A program made the position numbers and the translations under genes. Source: Hirundichthys speculiger (Eukaryota; Chordata; Actinopteri; Beloniformes; Exocoetidae). Taken from it: a stretch of 64,000 nt of DNA. The stretch lies in the NCBI GenBank assembly GCA_018398805.1, contig JAGFBZ010000738.1:186001-250000 (forward strand), read 5' to 3'. The notes under the pieces were generated by a model. The model worked only from the letters and a program-made list of their open reading frames with translations, was not told the DNA's origin and did not search any database. This document shows, piece after piece, positions 45,871 through 54,731 of this stretch; the stretch's first letter is position 1; each line of letters opens with the position of its first letter.

Positions 45871-47393
45871 CCCTTGTGTGATGTTAGGGTCTTTTGGACC
45901 CATTTTCAATCTTTACTAAAATAAAAAATCATACAAGTAATACTTTTTTCAACTTGAAACTCATTGTCCTTGGCTTATTTTATGTGAGGGGCATGGAGGA
46001 TAACTTTTTTGGGGGGAGCTCCCACTCTACACCCCCCCTTCACATTTACATCACACAGAGGGTGTTTGGGTCCAAAGGACCCCAATGTAAAACAATAGGG
46101 CAGTAGTCTACTCTACAGCTTTAGTGTGAACATTTGGAATAGGACCATATATATTGTTGCATACCTTTACTTGCCTTCCTTCTACCAGAGACGAGAATAC
46201 CTGAACAGGGGGTGGAGTGGGGGATATATTTTTCCCAATCAAACTTGACCCAAGGGGGCGGGGCTTCCCGACCACGCCATTATGCAACAGGAATCCTTCA
46301 TCCCAGCCCCTGTGTGTGCTAGAGACATGATGCATGCACCAGGGGGTCAACAGGGACAGCCCTGAGTGCACCTTACTGTCCCACAACCACCCTTGATCAA
46401 AGGGGGCGGGGTTTCGCTATCACGCCACCCGCAACACAAATCCCACAATCAAGCAACTGTGTGAAATCAGTTTCATGCAATAAATATCAATAGTACTGAA
46501 GGTCTGCTTTCCTTTATTTATAAGCAAGTTGACTGCAGTATTGATCATAACCATTTTACTGTATGTGATGTATTTATAGATAATATAGAAGAGGTCAAGG
46601 TACATGGAACCTGATATGGTCTAATAATAGTATCAATAGTGGCATGGAGGTCAAACTCCACCCCCTTGAAACAATGTAGATTGGGGACTGGTCAGAAACC
46701 ACCCACAAGCAACACCCTGGTGAAGACAGTGTGTCTTTGGCCCTCACAAGGGCTAAGTTGTGGGATTCGTCGCATGCATGATGGCAAAACTCCGCCCCGC
46801 AAGGTGACAGTCAGTACAGGGAAGGTCAGTGACATCACAGCAATGTACCAGTAACCCTCCAGTGAAGACAGCGTGTCTCTAGCCCACACAGAAGCTGAGA
46901 AATGGGAGTTGTGGCGTGCATGATGGCGAAACTCCGCCCCCAAAGGTCGAGGTCATCATAGGGAGGGTCAGTGATGTCAAGGCTACCCACCAGTAACCCA
47001 CTAGTGAAAATAGCATGTCTCTAGCCCACATAGAGGTTGAGAAGTGGGATTTGTGGCGTGCGTGATGGTGAAACTCTGCCCCCAAAGGTTGAGGTCATCA
47101 TAGGGAGGGTCAGTGATGTCACAGCTACCCACCAGTAACCCTCCAGTGAAGACAGTGTGTCTCTAGCCCACACAGAGGCTGAGAAGTGGGGCTGGTGGTG
47201 TGGAAAAAAGCGTTTCGAATAGGCTCCGTCCCCTCAGGTTGGAGAAACCTAGTGGTAGGTCAGTGACCTAAAGGGCATCCTCAAGTTTCCTCCAGTGAAA
47301 ACAGAATGTCTCTAGCCTGCACTGAAACCCCAAGGGGTCCAAAGGACCCCTTAACACCCCGAGAATGCAGAAAATCCTAACACCACACAAGGG
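45871..47393. mobile_element. piggyBac-like TTAA element (non-autonomous)
   Basis: Flanked by TTAA on both sides (45867-45870, 47394-47397), with inverted ends CCCTTGTGTGATGTTAGG / CCCTTGTGTGGTGTTAGG. GGACCC/GGGTCC motifs are subterminal. No transposase. The interior is dominated by a 142-bp repeat. TTAA duplication with a CCC terminus fits piggyBac; Kolobok, which also uses TTAA, is the alternative. It is inserted into a BEL/Pao integrase. Confidence 0.85.
46640..47330. repeat. 142-bp tandem repeat inside the TTAA element
   Basis: The landmark TGAAGACAGTGTGTCT recurs at 46721, 46863, 47005 and 47147 (exact 142-bp steps), with a weaker one at 47296. Each unit holds GTGTCTCTAGCCCACAC, a GGCGTGCATGATGGCGAAACTCCGCCCC block and AGGGAGGGTCAGTGATGTC. 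Related units in the opposite orientation lie at about 46240-46450. Confidence 0.9.
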
Positions 47394-47397
47394 TTAA

Positions 47398-47830
47398 TGT
47401 ATGCAATCCTCTTGACTCTGAACCCTTCCATCAACTGGATGCTCTTTGGCAAGGTTAGCAGCCAACTGAAGTGCTGTCAGGGATTCACTGTAGGTGAGGT
47501 TTAATCCTTTTCCAAGACTTTGGAAAGCCCTCTTCAAAAGGACCAACTTTGAAAGACCCCATTCCTATGTGGCGAAACTGAAGGATGAACTTTCCATATC
47601 CAGTCTGTTACATTGTAGGCCACGTATTCCTCTAATGTAGCCTTATCTTGACTGCCCAGGAATGCGTACAATTCCTTTAAAATTGGTTTTGCACCAATGA
47701 AGTTAGTGCCAGGATAGGACCAGATTTTCCTTGGGTGCCATTGGGCTGCAACGAACTGCTTGTAAGGCAGTAAAAAGCTCTCTGCTGACAGAGTGTCAAC
47801 AGAGAGATTGGCAAGTACCATTGACTGATC
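47398..47830 (-). pseudogene. BEL/Pao retrotransposon: integrase core
   Basis: Minus strand: SVDTLSAESFLLPYKQFVAAQWHPRKIWS, PGTNFIGAKPILKELYAFL and VTDWIWKVHPSVSPHRNGV, then LKRAFQSLGKGLNLTYSESLTALQLAANLAKEHPVDGRVQSQEDCI, the integrase core of BEL/Pao. The catalytic aspartate of the (S)DPGTN motif is replaced by Y (SYPGTN). The region upstream (higher coordinates) is lost at a Ty3/gypsy fragment. Confidence 0.8.
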
Positions 47831-47835
47831 CGAAA

Positions 47836-48338
47836 TGTTGGCCTTTCTTACACCTGATGACTTTTTGCAATACACAGTAATGGCCTTTGGCATGCACAAC
47901 GCCCCCACTACCTTTCAGGGGTTAATGAATAAAATAAAAGCTAGCCTGTCTAACTGCTGTGCATATCTGGCTGATTTGGTAGTTTATTCTGTCTCATGGA
48001 CTGAACACGTACAGGCTTTGAGACAAGCATTTTAATGCTTAAGTCAAGCTTCACTCACCCTTAACATGACAAAGTGTGAGTTTACCAAAGCTACCGTGAC
48101 ATATTTAGGTATACAAGTTGGACAAGGACAAGTAGATCTGATAGAGGCAAAACGTTTTTGGGAATGGATTGATATTACAGAGGGTTTGTTGTAACTTCTC
48201 TTCTGTTGTCCACCCCTTAACTAAACTGTTAACTCCAAAGACTGACTTCAATTGGACCGATGAATGTCAACATGCGTTTGGTCGTGCCAAGTCATTTCTC
48301 AGAATCGCACCTGTGATGATACGATTGTATCATTGTAT
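47836..48338 (+). pseudogene. Ty3/gypsy reverse transcriptase fragment
   Basis: Plus strand: LQYTVMAFGMHNAPTTFQGLMN, then CAYLADLVVYS, NMTKCEFTKATVTYLGIQVGQGQV and, in another frame, CNFSSVVHPLTKLLTPKTDFNWTDECQHAFGRAKSFL. This is the RT palm/thumb of Ty3/gypsy. The catalytic YLDD is YLAD here, so the first aspartate is lost. An internal stop at about 48033 and frame changes confirm decay. A solo LTR follows. Confidence 0.85.
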
Positions 48339-48343
48339 CATTG

Positions 48344-48745
48344 TGTCATGGCCTGGGTCGGCCATGGCAGCCCTGTGTGTGTCTGTGTCTGTCAAGTTGG
48401 CGTCTCTCCCTGTCTTTAGTGGTTCCTGTTTTACTTTGAAAGGTCTGTCTTGTCTCCGTTGTTTTCTGCTTTGCTTCCTTCTTCTTGTTACCTTGATTCC
48501 CTGCACCTGCCTCTTGTCTGATCCCTTGTGTATTTAGGTCTTGTCATTTTCCCCTGTCCTCCGTGGGTCCATTAGTCGCTTTAAGTGTGTTGGAGTCTTG
48601 ACTCTTTCCCTCTTGTCATCTCCCTGGATCCCTTAAGATAAGTTTGTCTTTTTGCATTTTGGATTTTTGTGGTTTTGTTTAATAAACCTTTTGCCTTTTG
48701 AACTCCTGCTGTTGGTCCTCCTTCTGTCCACTGCAAACCATGACA
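48344..48745 (+). mobile_element. Solo LTR with 5-bp TSD
   Basis: 402 bp starting TGTCATGGCCTGGG and ending AAACCATGACA (inverted TGTCATGG/CCATGACA). It is flanked by CATTG on both sides (48339-48343, 48746-48750). Contains AATAAA at about 48679. Its 3' part resembles the LTR at 53647-53889 (TTTTGGATTTT...AATAAA...TGGTCCTCCTTCTG). Produced by LTR-LTR recombination. Confidence 0.85.
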
Positions 48746-48779
48746 CATTGAGTTTGTGCTCTATTGTCCTTGTAGTTTG

Positions 48780-48865
48780 CTTGCCTTATGAGTCAGGTCC
48801 TGCTCAATGTTTCCCTCTTAAAGAGGAGCTTTTCCCTTGTCGCCATTGGCATGAAGGGTAAATAT
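48780..48865 (+). mobile_element. L2-like LINE 3'UTR scrap
   Basis: GAGTCAGGTCCTGCTCAATGTTTCCCTCTTAAAGAGGAGCTTTTCCCTTGTCGCC matches the family UTR block CCAGGTCCTGCTCAAGGTTTCTTCCTCTTAAAG...CTTGCCACTGT. Confidence 0.55.
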
Positions 48866-49237
48866 TACAAAAAACTTGTATGCAGGATTAGATTCATGTC
48901 TCTTAATTTTAAGGGAATGAAATGCCAACGTAACATGCATAAGGTTACATGTATAAGGTTAAAGGAAACATTTAGAAAAAAAAAGACAGTTGTTGATGTG
49001 AAATCTTTCTTGAGAACACAGCAATATAAATCAAGCTAACCTTTAACTGTATCTGGCAATACGGAAGAGGAATATTGGTAGTATGGCAGATTTTGAGAAA
49101 CCAGACAACCCCACCCAGGAACTTCACCCAGGGAAATGTTATGGTAGTACCTGTACCATAAGGCACTCAAGTTTTTTCCAAAAGAAGTACAGGACATGAG
49201 GTTCCAGTAAAAAAAAAAAAAGTTGATTTATTAACAA

Positions 49238-49416
49238 ATTCAATACAGTTTTATTCTTAGAGCACCTATTACAATACAAATTGTCTCTAGACACTTTTCA
49301 GAGACCCAGAGCATGACCCCCAAACAAATATTAATAATTATTATTAATATGATTCAATCTTAAGTAAAGAAACAATGGCAAGTAAGAAAAGTAGGGAAAA
49401 AAAACCTTTAAGCCAA
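49238..49416 (-). mobile_element. L2-like LINE 3' end
   Basis: Antisense tail and UTR: ATTCAATACAGTTTTATTC...ATTACAATACAAATTGTCTCTAGACACTTTTCAGAGACCCAGAGCATGACCCCC to AAAAACCTTTAAGCCAA. Confidence 0.75.
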
Positions 49417-49780
49417 TGTTGGGCCACACACCATGAGTTACATAGACCGCATGGTTTGTGAGACAAAGGAAACAATAAAACTCAAATCCCCAGCATGCCT
49501 GGCAATTTTCATTGTTTTACAACAAGGTGTGAGAGTGATGTCACACCCTCTTACTGGCTGAGGACCTTCATCTCACAGCAGGGATCCCCAATGAAGGCGG
49601 ATTGCATCCCTGCAGCTTAAATACTGCGAACATCCGTTTTGCTCGCTCTCTTTTCCTGCTCCTCGGTCGTCCTGCTTGGACCTTTTCCACGCGACTCAAG
49701 ATAAGCTCTTTTGGCCTACTCCGGCCCACCACAGCTCCCAGCCAGCAGCCACAAGGCCTGTCCAGTAAAGGCAACCATAT
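49417..49780 (-). mobile_element. LTR-like repeat, copy 1
   Basis: The reverse complement matches 54378-54731 over about 350 bp (TTACTGGACAGGCCT, GGTCCGAGCAGG/GGTCCAAGCAGG, AAAGAGAGCGAGCAAA, GGGGATCCCTGCTGTG, CACACCTTGTTGTAAAACAAT, CCAGGCATGCTGGGGATTTG). A TATTTAAG box and an AATAAA-like signal with a CA end (GGCCCAACA) suggest an LTR. Upstream internal sequence was not recognised. Confidence 0.6.
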
Positions 49781-50593
49781 GCTTGTTTTTCTTCTGTACC
49801 AATCCAGTTCAGTGCTCAGTATTAGAACTGGATCAAGCTGTGAGTCTGAGTATGGAGTAAGATGTTGTGTACATGCATACACTAGTGTACATGAATGTGT
49901 CTTAAAGTCTAGGGTATAGAAGGTCCTCACAGCTGTCTGTGTGGATATTGTGTACAAGTCTATTTCTTGTTTGTGGGATTCTCTCCTCCAGGTCTAATTA
50001 CTTTAATTAGAGATGTCTCTCTCTCAACCCTACCCAAGGGTACACATTAGCATTCCCCCACATAGTCATACACACAACACTCTCAATTAACCATGAATTC
50101 ATCAGCAGAATATATTTTCCAGGTGTGTGCATCTTCTCTTAAACCCTTACTTCCATCTGGAAGCAGCCCAAGATCAAGTGATTCCTAGAATGCTGTGTGC
50201 CTTCAAGGTGGGATTTTATATATATATAATATAATGACCAAGAAGCTTGCTTAGAAAAGGAATATCAAATAATGTTTCTGTTGTGACCATGACCGCAAAT
50301 ATTACTGGACGGATAAATGGTAACATCACCCACAGGTTTGTAGAGAGTGAGCCTTTTTTAACTTATTTTTCTGTGCCATGTTGCAAAGCAATGGAACCAG
50401 CAGTGCTGAGAAGCCAGCTGTAACACACCCACCAGTTCGCTGTTTTGGCTTGGATGGCTTAGCTTCTCCTAACCCAAGATGACAATTCAAATCACTTTAT
50501 ATTCATTTTGTCTGAACATCCTCATTTCAAGCCTCAGCCATTTTACTGGTCACCTTTTTTGCTATATATATATCCATACATGAGTACATATAG
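49781..50593. other. Gene-free stretch
   Basis: No recognised gene or repeat, apart from a short TATATATAAT tract at about 50217. Confidence 0.35.
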
Positions 50594-50803
50594 CAGGGGT
50601 CTCAAACTCCAGTCCTTTGAAAGCTGCTGTCTTGCATATCTTAGATGTTCCCAGCTTCAGCACACCTGATTCAAATGAATGGATCAACATCAGCTTGTCA
50701 CCTAGGTGTGTACAAGTCTGTGAACGACCCATTCATTTGAATCAGGTGTGCTGAAGAAGGGAAACATCTAAGACATGCTGGACAGTGGCCCTCGAGGACT
50801 GGT
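50594..50803. mobile_element. Palindromic hAT-type MITE
   Basis: Left CAGGGGTCTCAAACTCCAGTCC, then arms containing CTTAGATGTTCCC, TTCAGCACACCTGATTCAAATGAATG. The same arm is repeated in inverted orientation to 50803 (CCAGTCCTCGAGGGCC inverted). This is a common fish fold-back MITE; the two arms nearly meet. Confidence 0.75.
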
Positions 50804-51830
50804 ATGTATAGGTTTGTGTGCACGTGTGAGTGCCTGGAAAAACAGTCTTGCATTACCCAGAGAGAGGTACCACTCAGGGACATGGCTTTATTCATAAGAG
50901 AGCTGTGAAAGCCAGGAGGGTTCATTATTTAAACTGATCTGATGAGCAAACCCCAAGGCTGTGAAATAAACATGCTGCAACTTGGATGTTCTGTTCAGCT
51001 GGGGAGAAGTGAGACTGGAGCTGCAACACGTGTCTGCCTTCTTCTGGGCGAGATGATGAACTGCAATGCATACAGTTCAAGCAGAAGATGATTAATAAAT
51101 GATATAAAACACATGACTTACTTAAGCATTCTTCTTTTTGTCTGACACGTTTTACCTAAAGGTATATGCTTTTTAATTATATTTATGGAGTTTTTTGTTT
51201 GTTTGTTTGTTTTTTCTTTTTTTTTTTTTGGATGCTGGAGATAATTTTATTAGTAGTTAAGTTTTGGCTGTCAGACGACGAGTGGTAAGGTTGTTAGGAA
51301 TTTCTATGTGATCATTTTATTTAAATATTTATTTTGATAATTGTGTTTTTGAATTAGCACGTGTATGTGTATTCTGCGAATTAACTTTCGCAAGGTTTAC
51401 AAAAACCTTGCAATAGTTCTAATGGACTCTCCTAACCCCCACCCACATCAATAAAGCACACGTCTCTCTCTTGAGTATGTTGATGAGAGTTGCAAGGTTT
51501 AGACATAGACTTCTTAAAATAGATGACCTGGTTACGATTTAAGTTTTAAGTGCGACAGACACTTTGATAGATGGATAGTATGACGTTTTTGATACAAGCA
51601 GCAAAATACCAAGTCACCTGTTACTAATTGCCAAGCATGCTTGTTGCAATGCCATCACCCCTCATCACCAGTCAAGTCTGAACAATTGTCTTTGCAGTGG
51701 TCTTCAGATTGTGGGACTATGTGTGCCTTTTTTTTTTTTTTACAGTTTCCTAGTCCTTTGAACTGACTTGTGTTAAAAAAAAAACTTGGTTTGTACAATA
51801 AGCTTTGTCATCAGGACTTACAATATATGG
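50804..51830. other. Gene-free stretch
   Basis: AT-rich with T-runs at 51187-51229 and 51730-51742. No gene or TE end recognised. Confidence 0.35.
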
Positions 51831-51834
51831 CTTT

Positions 51835-52056
51835 ATTCAATTCAATTCAATTCAATTCAATTTTATTTGTATAGTGTCTGTTACAATGTCAGTTGTCTCT
51901 AGGAGCTTTACAGAGACCCAGAGCATGACCCCCGAGCAAATATTAACTAAAAATATAATATTGAATCCTAAACAAGGATAATGGCAGTTTAAAATCTCCC
52001 ACAGAGGGAAAAAACAAAACCTTTCAGCCAAACAGTGGCAAGGAAAAACATTTTAA
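51835..52056 (-). mobile_element. L2-like LINE 3' end with long (ATTGA)n tail
   Basis: (TTCAA)n of five or more units, TTTTATTTGTATAGTGTCTGTTACAATGTCAGTTGTCTCTAGGAGC, GACCCAGAGCATGACCCCCGAGCAAAT and GCCAAACAGTGGCAAGG: family A 3' end in antisense. Confidence 0.8.
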
Positions 52057-52489
52057 ACTAACTAAACAAACTAAATACAAAGGCATGACAGTCCTGATCA
52101 TTTTAGAGGAGCTTCCTGCACAAAAAGTTAAAAAGGTACGAAAAGGAGATGTGTCTCATTAAGTTAAAGTCTGGAATGATGCCAACATAAATTTAAAAAG
52201 ATATCATCCTTATTTTCTCCTTTTTCTCTTTTTAAGAAAAAAAAAGGTTTGTAAAGTCATTTTTTTACTTAAAAAAAAAGATAATACAGGATAGGTTTTA
52301 TGAGCTGTCTGCTTCTGCCTTTCCAGTCAATATTCAACACATGATTCTTGATTTAGTGATTCTGCATGAAATGTCAATACTGTGTCCAATATTTGGTCAT
52401 GACTGAATGACTGAATGAACTAAAAAGTAAATTAAACTTTAAATTTAATTTCTTTTTGTTCATTTCTATTACTATTTAGTTCATTCTTA

Positions 52490-53040
52490 TCCTCTACCTG
52501 TGTAGGGGCTTCCCCCTTCAGCTTCTAACTCTCTTTAATTTCTCCTTGTTCTTCCTGCACAGGCCTGGGATCAGCTGCAGCCTGACCCCAAGCTCTGCCT
52601 GCCTCAGTTTCATTGTCTTCTTGATAATACACTGCTAAAATCTTCATTTTACCTGACTCTATATCTCTCACTCTTTTTTTCCTTTTTTTGCATCTGCAAG
52701 CCACAACTTAGCTACTTTCAACTGTTTCTTACTTTTCTCTCTCTCGCTCTCCTATGAAACATCAACTATCTGCTCCTCTCTGCTATTTCTAACCGACATT
52801 TTACATCCTCATAACCATCTTTACACATTCTCTTTAGGTTACTTTTACTGGTTTTTGCAATTGTTCCTTGCAACTCAATCAATTCCTCTGTGTTTAATTT
52901 ACCATTCAAGTTGTACTTTTTTATCCATTTTTCAAGGTGTTTTACTTTTTGCAGGTTTTCCTTTTAATATATTTCCAATATTTGCATTGCAATGCTTCTC
53001 TAGATTGATATTTACTGTTATTTTTTTCCCATTATATATG
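52490..53040 (-). pseudogene. Possible gag-like, lysine-rich coding relic
   Basis: On the minus strand a stretch reads HLEKWIKKYNLNGKLNTEEL and IAKTSKSNLKRMCKDG, and further on QAAADPRPVQEEQGEIKES, with stops between. Charged, hydrophilic composition next to the LTR/gag-like region on its right suggests retroelement gag, but I cannot assign a family and it may be chance. Confidence 0.3.
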
Positions 53041-53042
53041 TT

Positions 53043-53630
53043 TTGGAAGGTGCGTCGACCACCTCGAGGGCTGGGGCCCACACCTCCAGCTACTCCTTGC
53101 CCCTGACCAGATCGGCGTAGATCGCCCCGACGCCCGGCAAGGTAAGGACCTGGGGATTTGCAGCCAGGTCTTCTAGGCTTCCCAGGAGGAGGTCGTAAAC
53201 AATTCTCCACTGCCTCACATCGGCGGTTCCCCACAAGGGGGACATGAGGCGGTGGAAGAGTTCGCAAAAGGAGCGGAACTCCTGTGCCGCCAGAAGACCG
53301 TACGGGAATGCCATAGAGACAGGGTCGAGAGCCAAAGGTGGAACGTCCTCCTGGACGCCCACCGAGATGGAAGCCGGGGTCGGTGTGTCCTGCGGGACTG
53401 CCGAGGCAACAAAAACCCCCCCGAGGACTGGCAGCCCGTTGGGTTGCCCCGGACCGTGAGCGCCTTCCTCGCCTTCTCCGAGGCGTCCTCTCCGTCGCCC
53501 CGAAGGCAAGCTCTGCCAAGTAGCAGGCCGGGATAACCCCTGAGCCCCAGCCAGCCTGCTTGAGGCTATTGGGCCCCCCAAGGGCCAGTCGGGTGCCCCG
53601 AAAGGTGGGGAGTCCTCCCACTAGGTCCAT
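53043..53630 (-). pseudogene. GC-rich gag-like region after an LTR
   Basis: Immediately downstream, on the minus strand, of the LTR 53647-53889. A 232-codon frame begins at 53630 (arginine/glycine/proline-rich) and, in another frame, 163 codons (53090-53581) contain FPYGLLAAQEFRSFCELFHR and QWRIVYDLLLGSLEDLAANP, which look more protein-like. Position right after an LTR suggests the start of gag of a Ty3/gypsy-type element. GC content is far above that of the flanks. No nucleocapsid knuckle or protease was seen. Family unproven. Confidence 0.4.
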
Positions 53631-53646
53631 TTATGGCTGTCCATTC

Positions 53647-53889
53647 TGTCACAAAGGTGTAGGGGGAGCAGAAGGAGGACCCAAGATGCAGGAGGTTTCA
53701 AAAAAACAAAAAAGACTTTATTTAACAAAATCCAAAATTCAAAAATTTCAAAAATCCCAAAATAAAAAAAAAATACAAAATCCAAACTTAACTTAACTCC
53801 ATGAAAAGAGGGTGAAAGACACGATGACGCATAGACCAACATGCAGGGCGTAAAGATGACAATGGACAGCAAACAGAAAGGGAGTGACA
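53647..53889 (-). mobile_element. LTR (minus orientation)
   Basis: On the plus strand it runs from TGTCACAAAGGTG to GGGAGTGACA, giving TGTCACTCCC...CTTTGTGACA on the minus strand. A poly-A signal, AATAAA, is inverted at about 53718-53723. Sequence near its end resembles the solo LTR at 48344-48745. No TSD is visible, as expected if internal sequence lies on its left. Confidence 0.6.
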
Positions 53890-54377
53890 GGACTTATAAA
53901 CACCCGATCAGCCTGATCAGCCGGTGGTGAGGAAACACATTCGTCCCATGGATAAATCAAATATTATGGGCTTAACCGTAATAAAGATATACAGTAATAA
54001 CGGTGTAATCACGAAAACCAACAACTAAGCTAGGTATCTCTACCCAGACACAGGCCTCTTACTCCTGTTGATCCGAGGAGCAATCGGAGATATTCTGGAG
54101 TCCGGGGAGGATGTTTGGTATCGGTAACGACAGATCCGCTGATAGATTACGTTCCGCGAGTATGATCGCAAGAGCAGCTCCTTTTTATCCTGGTTCTCTC
54201 AGCTTCCGTGGGGTGTACAGGTTGCAGCGTCTCGACACAGCCGGGTCCTCCTATGAAATCACGTCTGGAGACATTGGATCGTCCTGTGCCGCTACCGTGC
54301 CTCTTTGCCCCTATACGTTAGCGGGTCACTTCTGGTACTGCTCGGATAGGATGCGTTAACCGGTCTTTCCTTTACTG
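53890..54377. other. Unassigned stretch between LTR-like repeats
   Basis: A plus-strand open frame of 82 codons (54111-54359) ends in GHFWYCSDRMR but matches nothing I recognise. It may be internal or LTR sequence of the element whose end is 54378-54731. Confidence 0.3.
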
Positions 54378-54731
54378 GTGGCTTACTGGAGCATTACTGG
54401 ACAGGCCTCGTGGCTGCTGGCTGAAAGCTGTGGCGGGCCGGAGTTGGCCAAAGGGAAGGTCTTGGGTTGAGTGGAGAAGGTCCGAGCAGGAGAGTCGAGG
54501 AGCAGGGAAAGAGAGCGAGCAAAGGGGTTCGCTGTGTTTATGCTGCAGGATTCGCTTTTGTTGGGGATCCCTGCTGTGCTGTGGGGGTCCTTAGCCAGTC
54601 AGAGGGCGTGACATCACTATCACACCTTGTTGTAAAACAATAAACATCGCCAGGCATGCTGGGGATTTGTGTTTTATTTAGATTCCTTCGTCTCAGGGGA
54701 CCACGCGGTCCCTGTAACTCGTGGCCCAACA
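54378..54731 (+). mobile_element. LTR-like repeat, copy 2
   Basis: Inverted homologue of 49417-49780. Contains GCATTACTGGACAGGCCTCG, GCTGCTGGCTGAAAGCTGTGG, AAAGAGAGCGAGC, GGGGATCCCTGCTG, a poly-A-like CAATAAAC at about 54639, and ends GTGGCCCAACA. Confidence 0.6.

Noticed and set aside
46108..47085. Several 70-92 codon frames in the TTAA element
   Set aside because: They fall in the 142-bp repeat array and repeat with it; no transposase motifs (no piggyBac DDD blocks).
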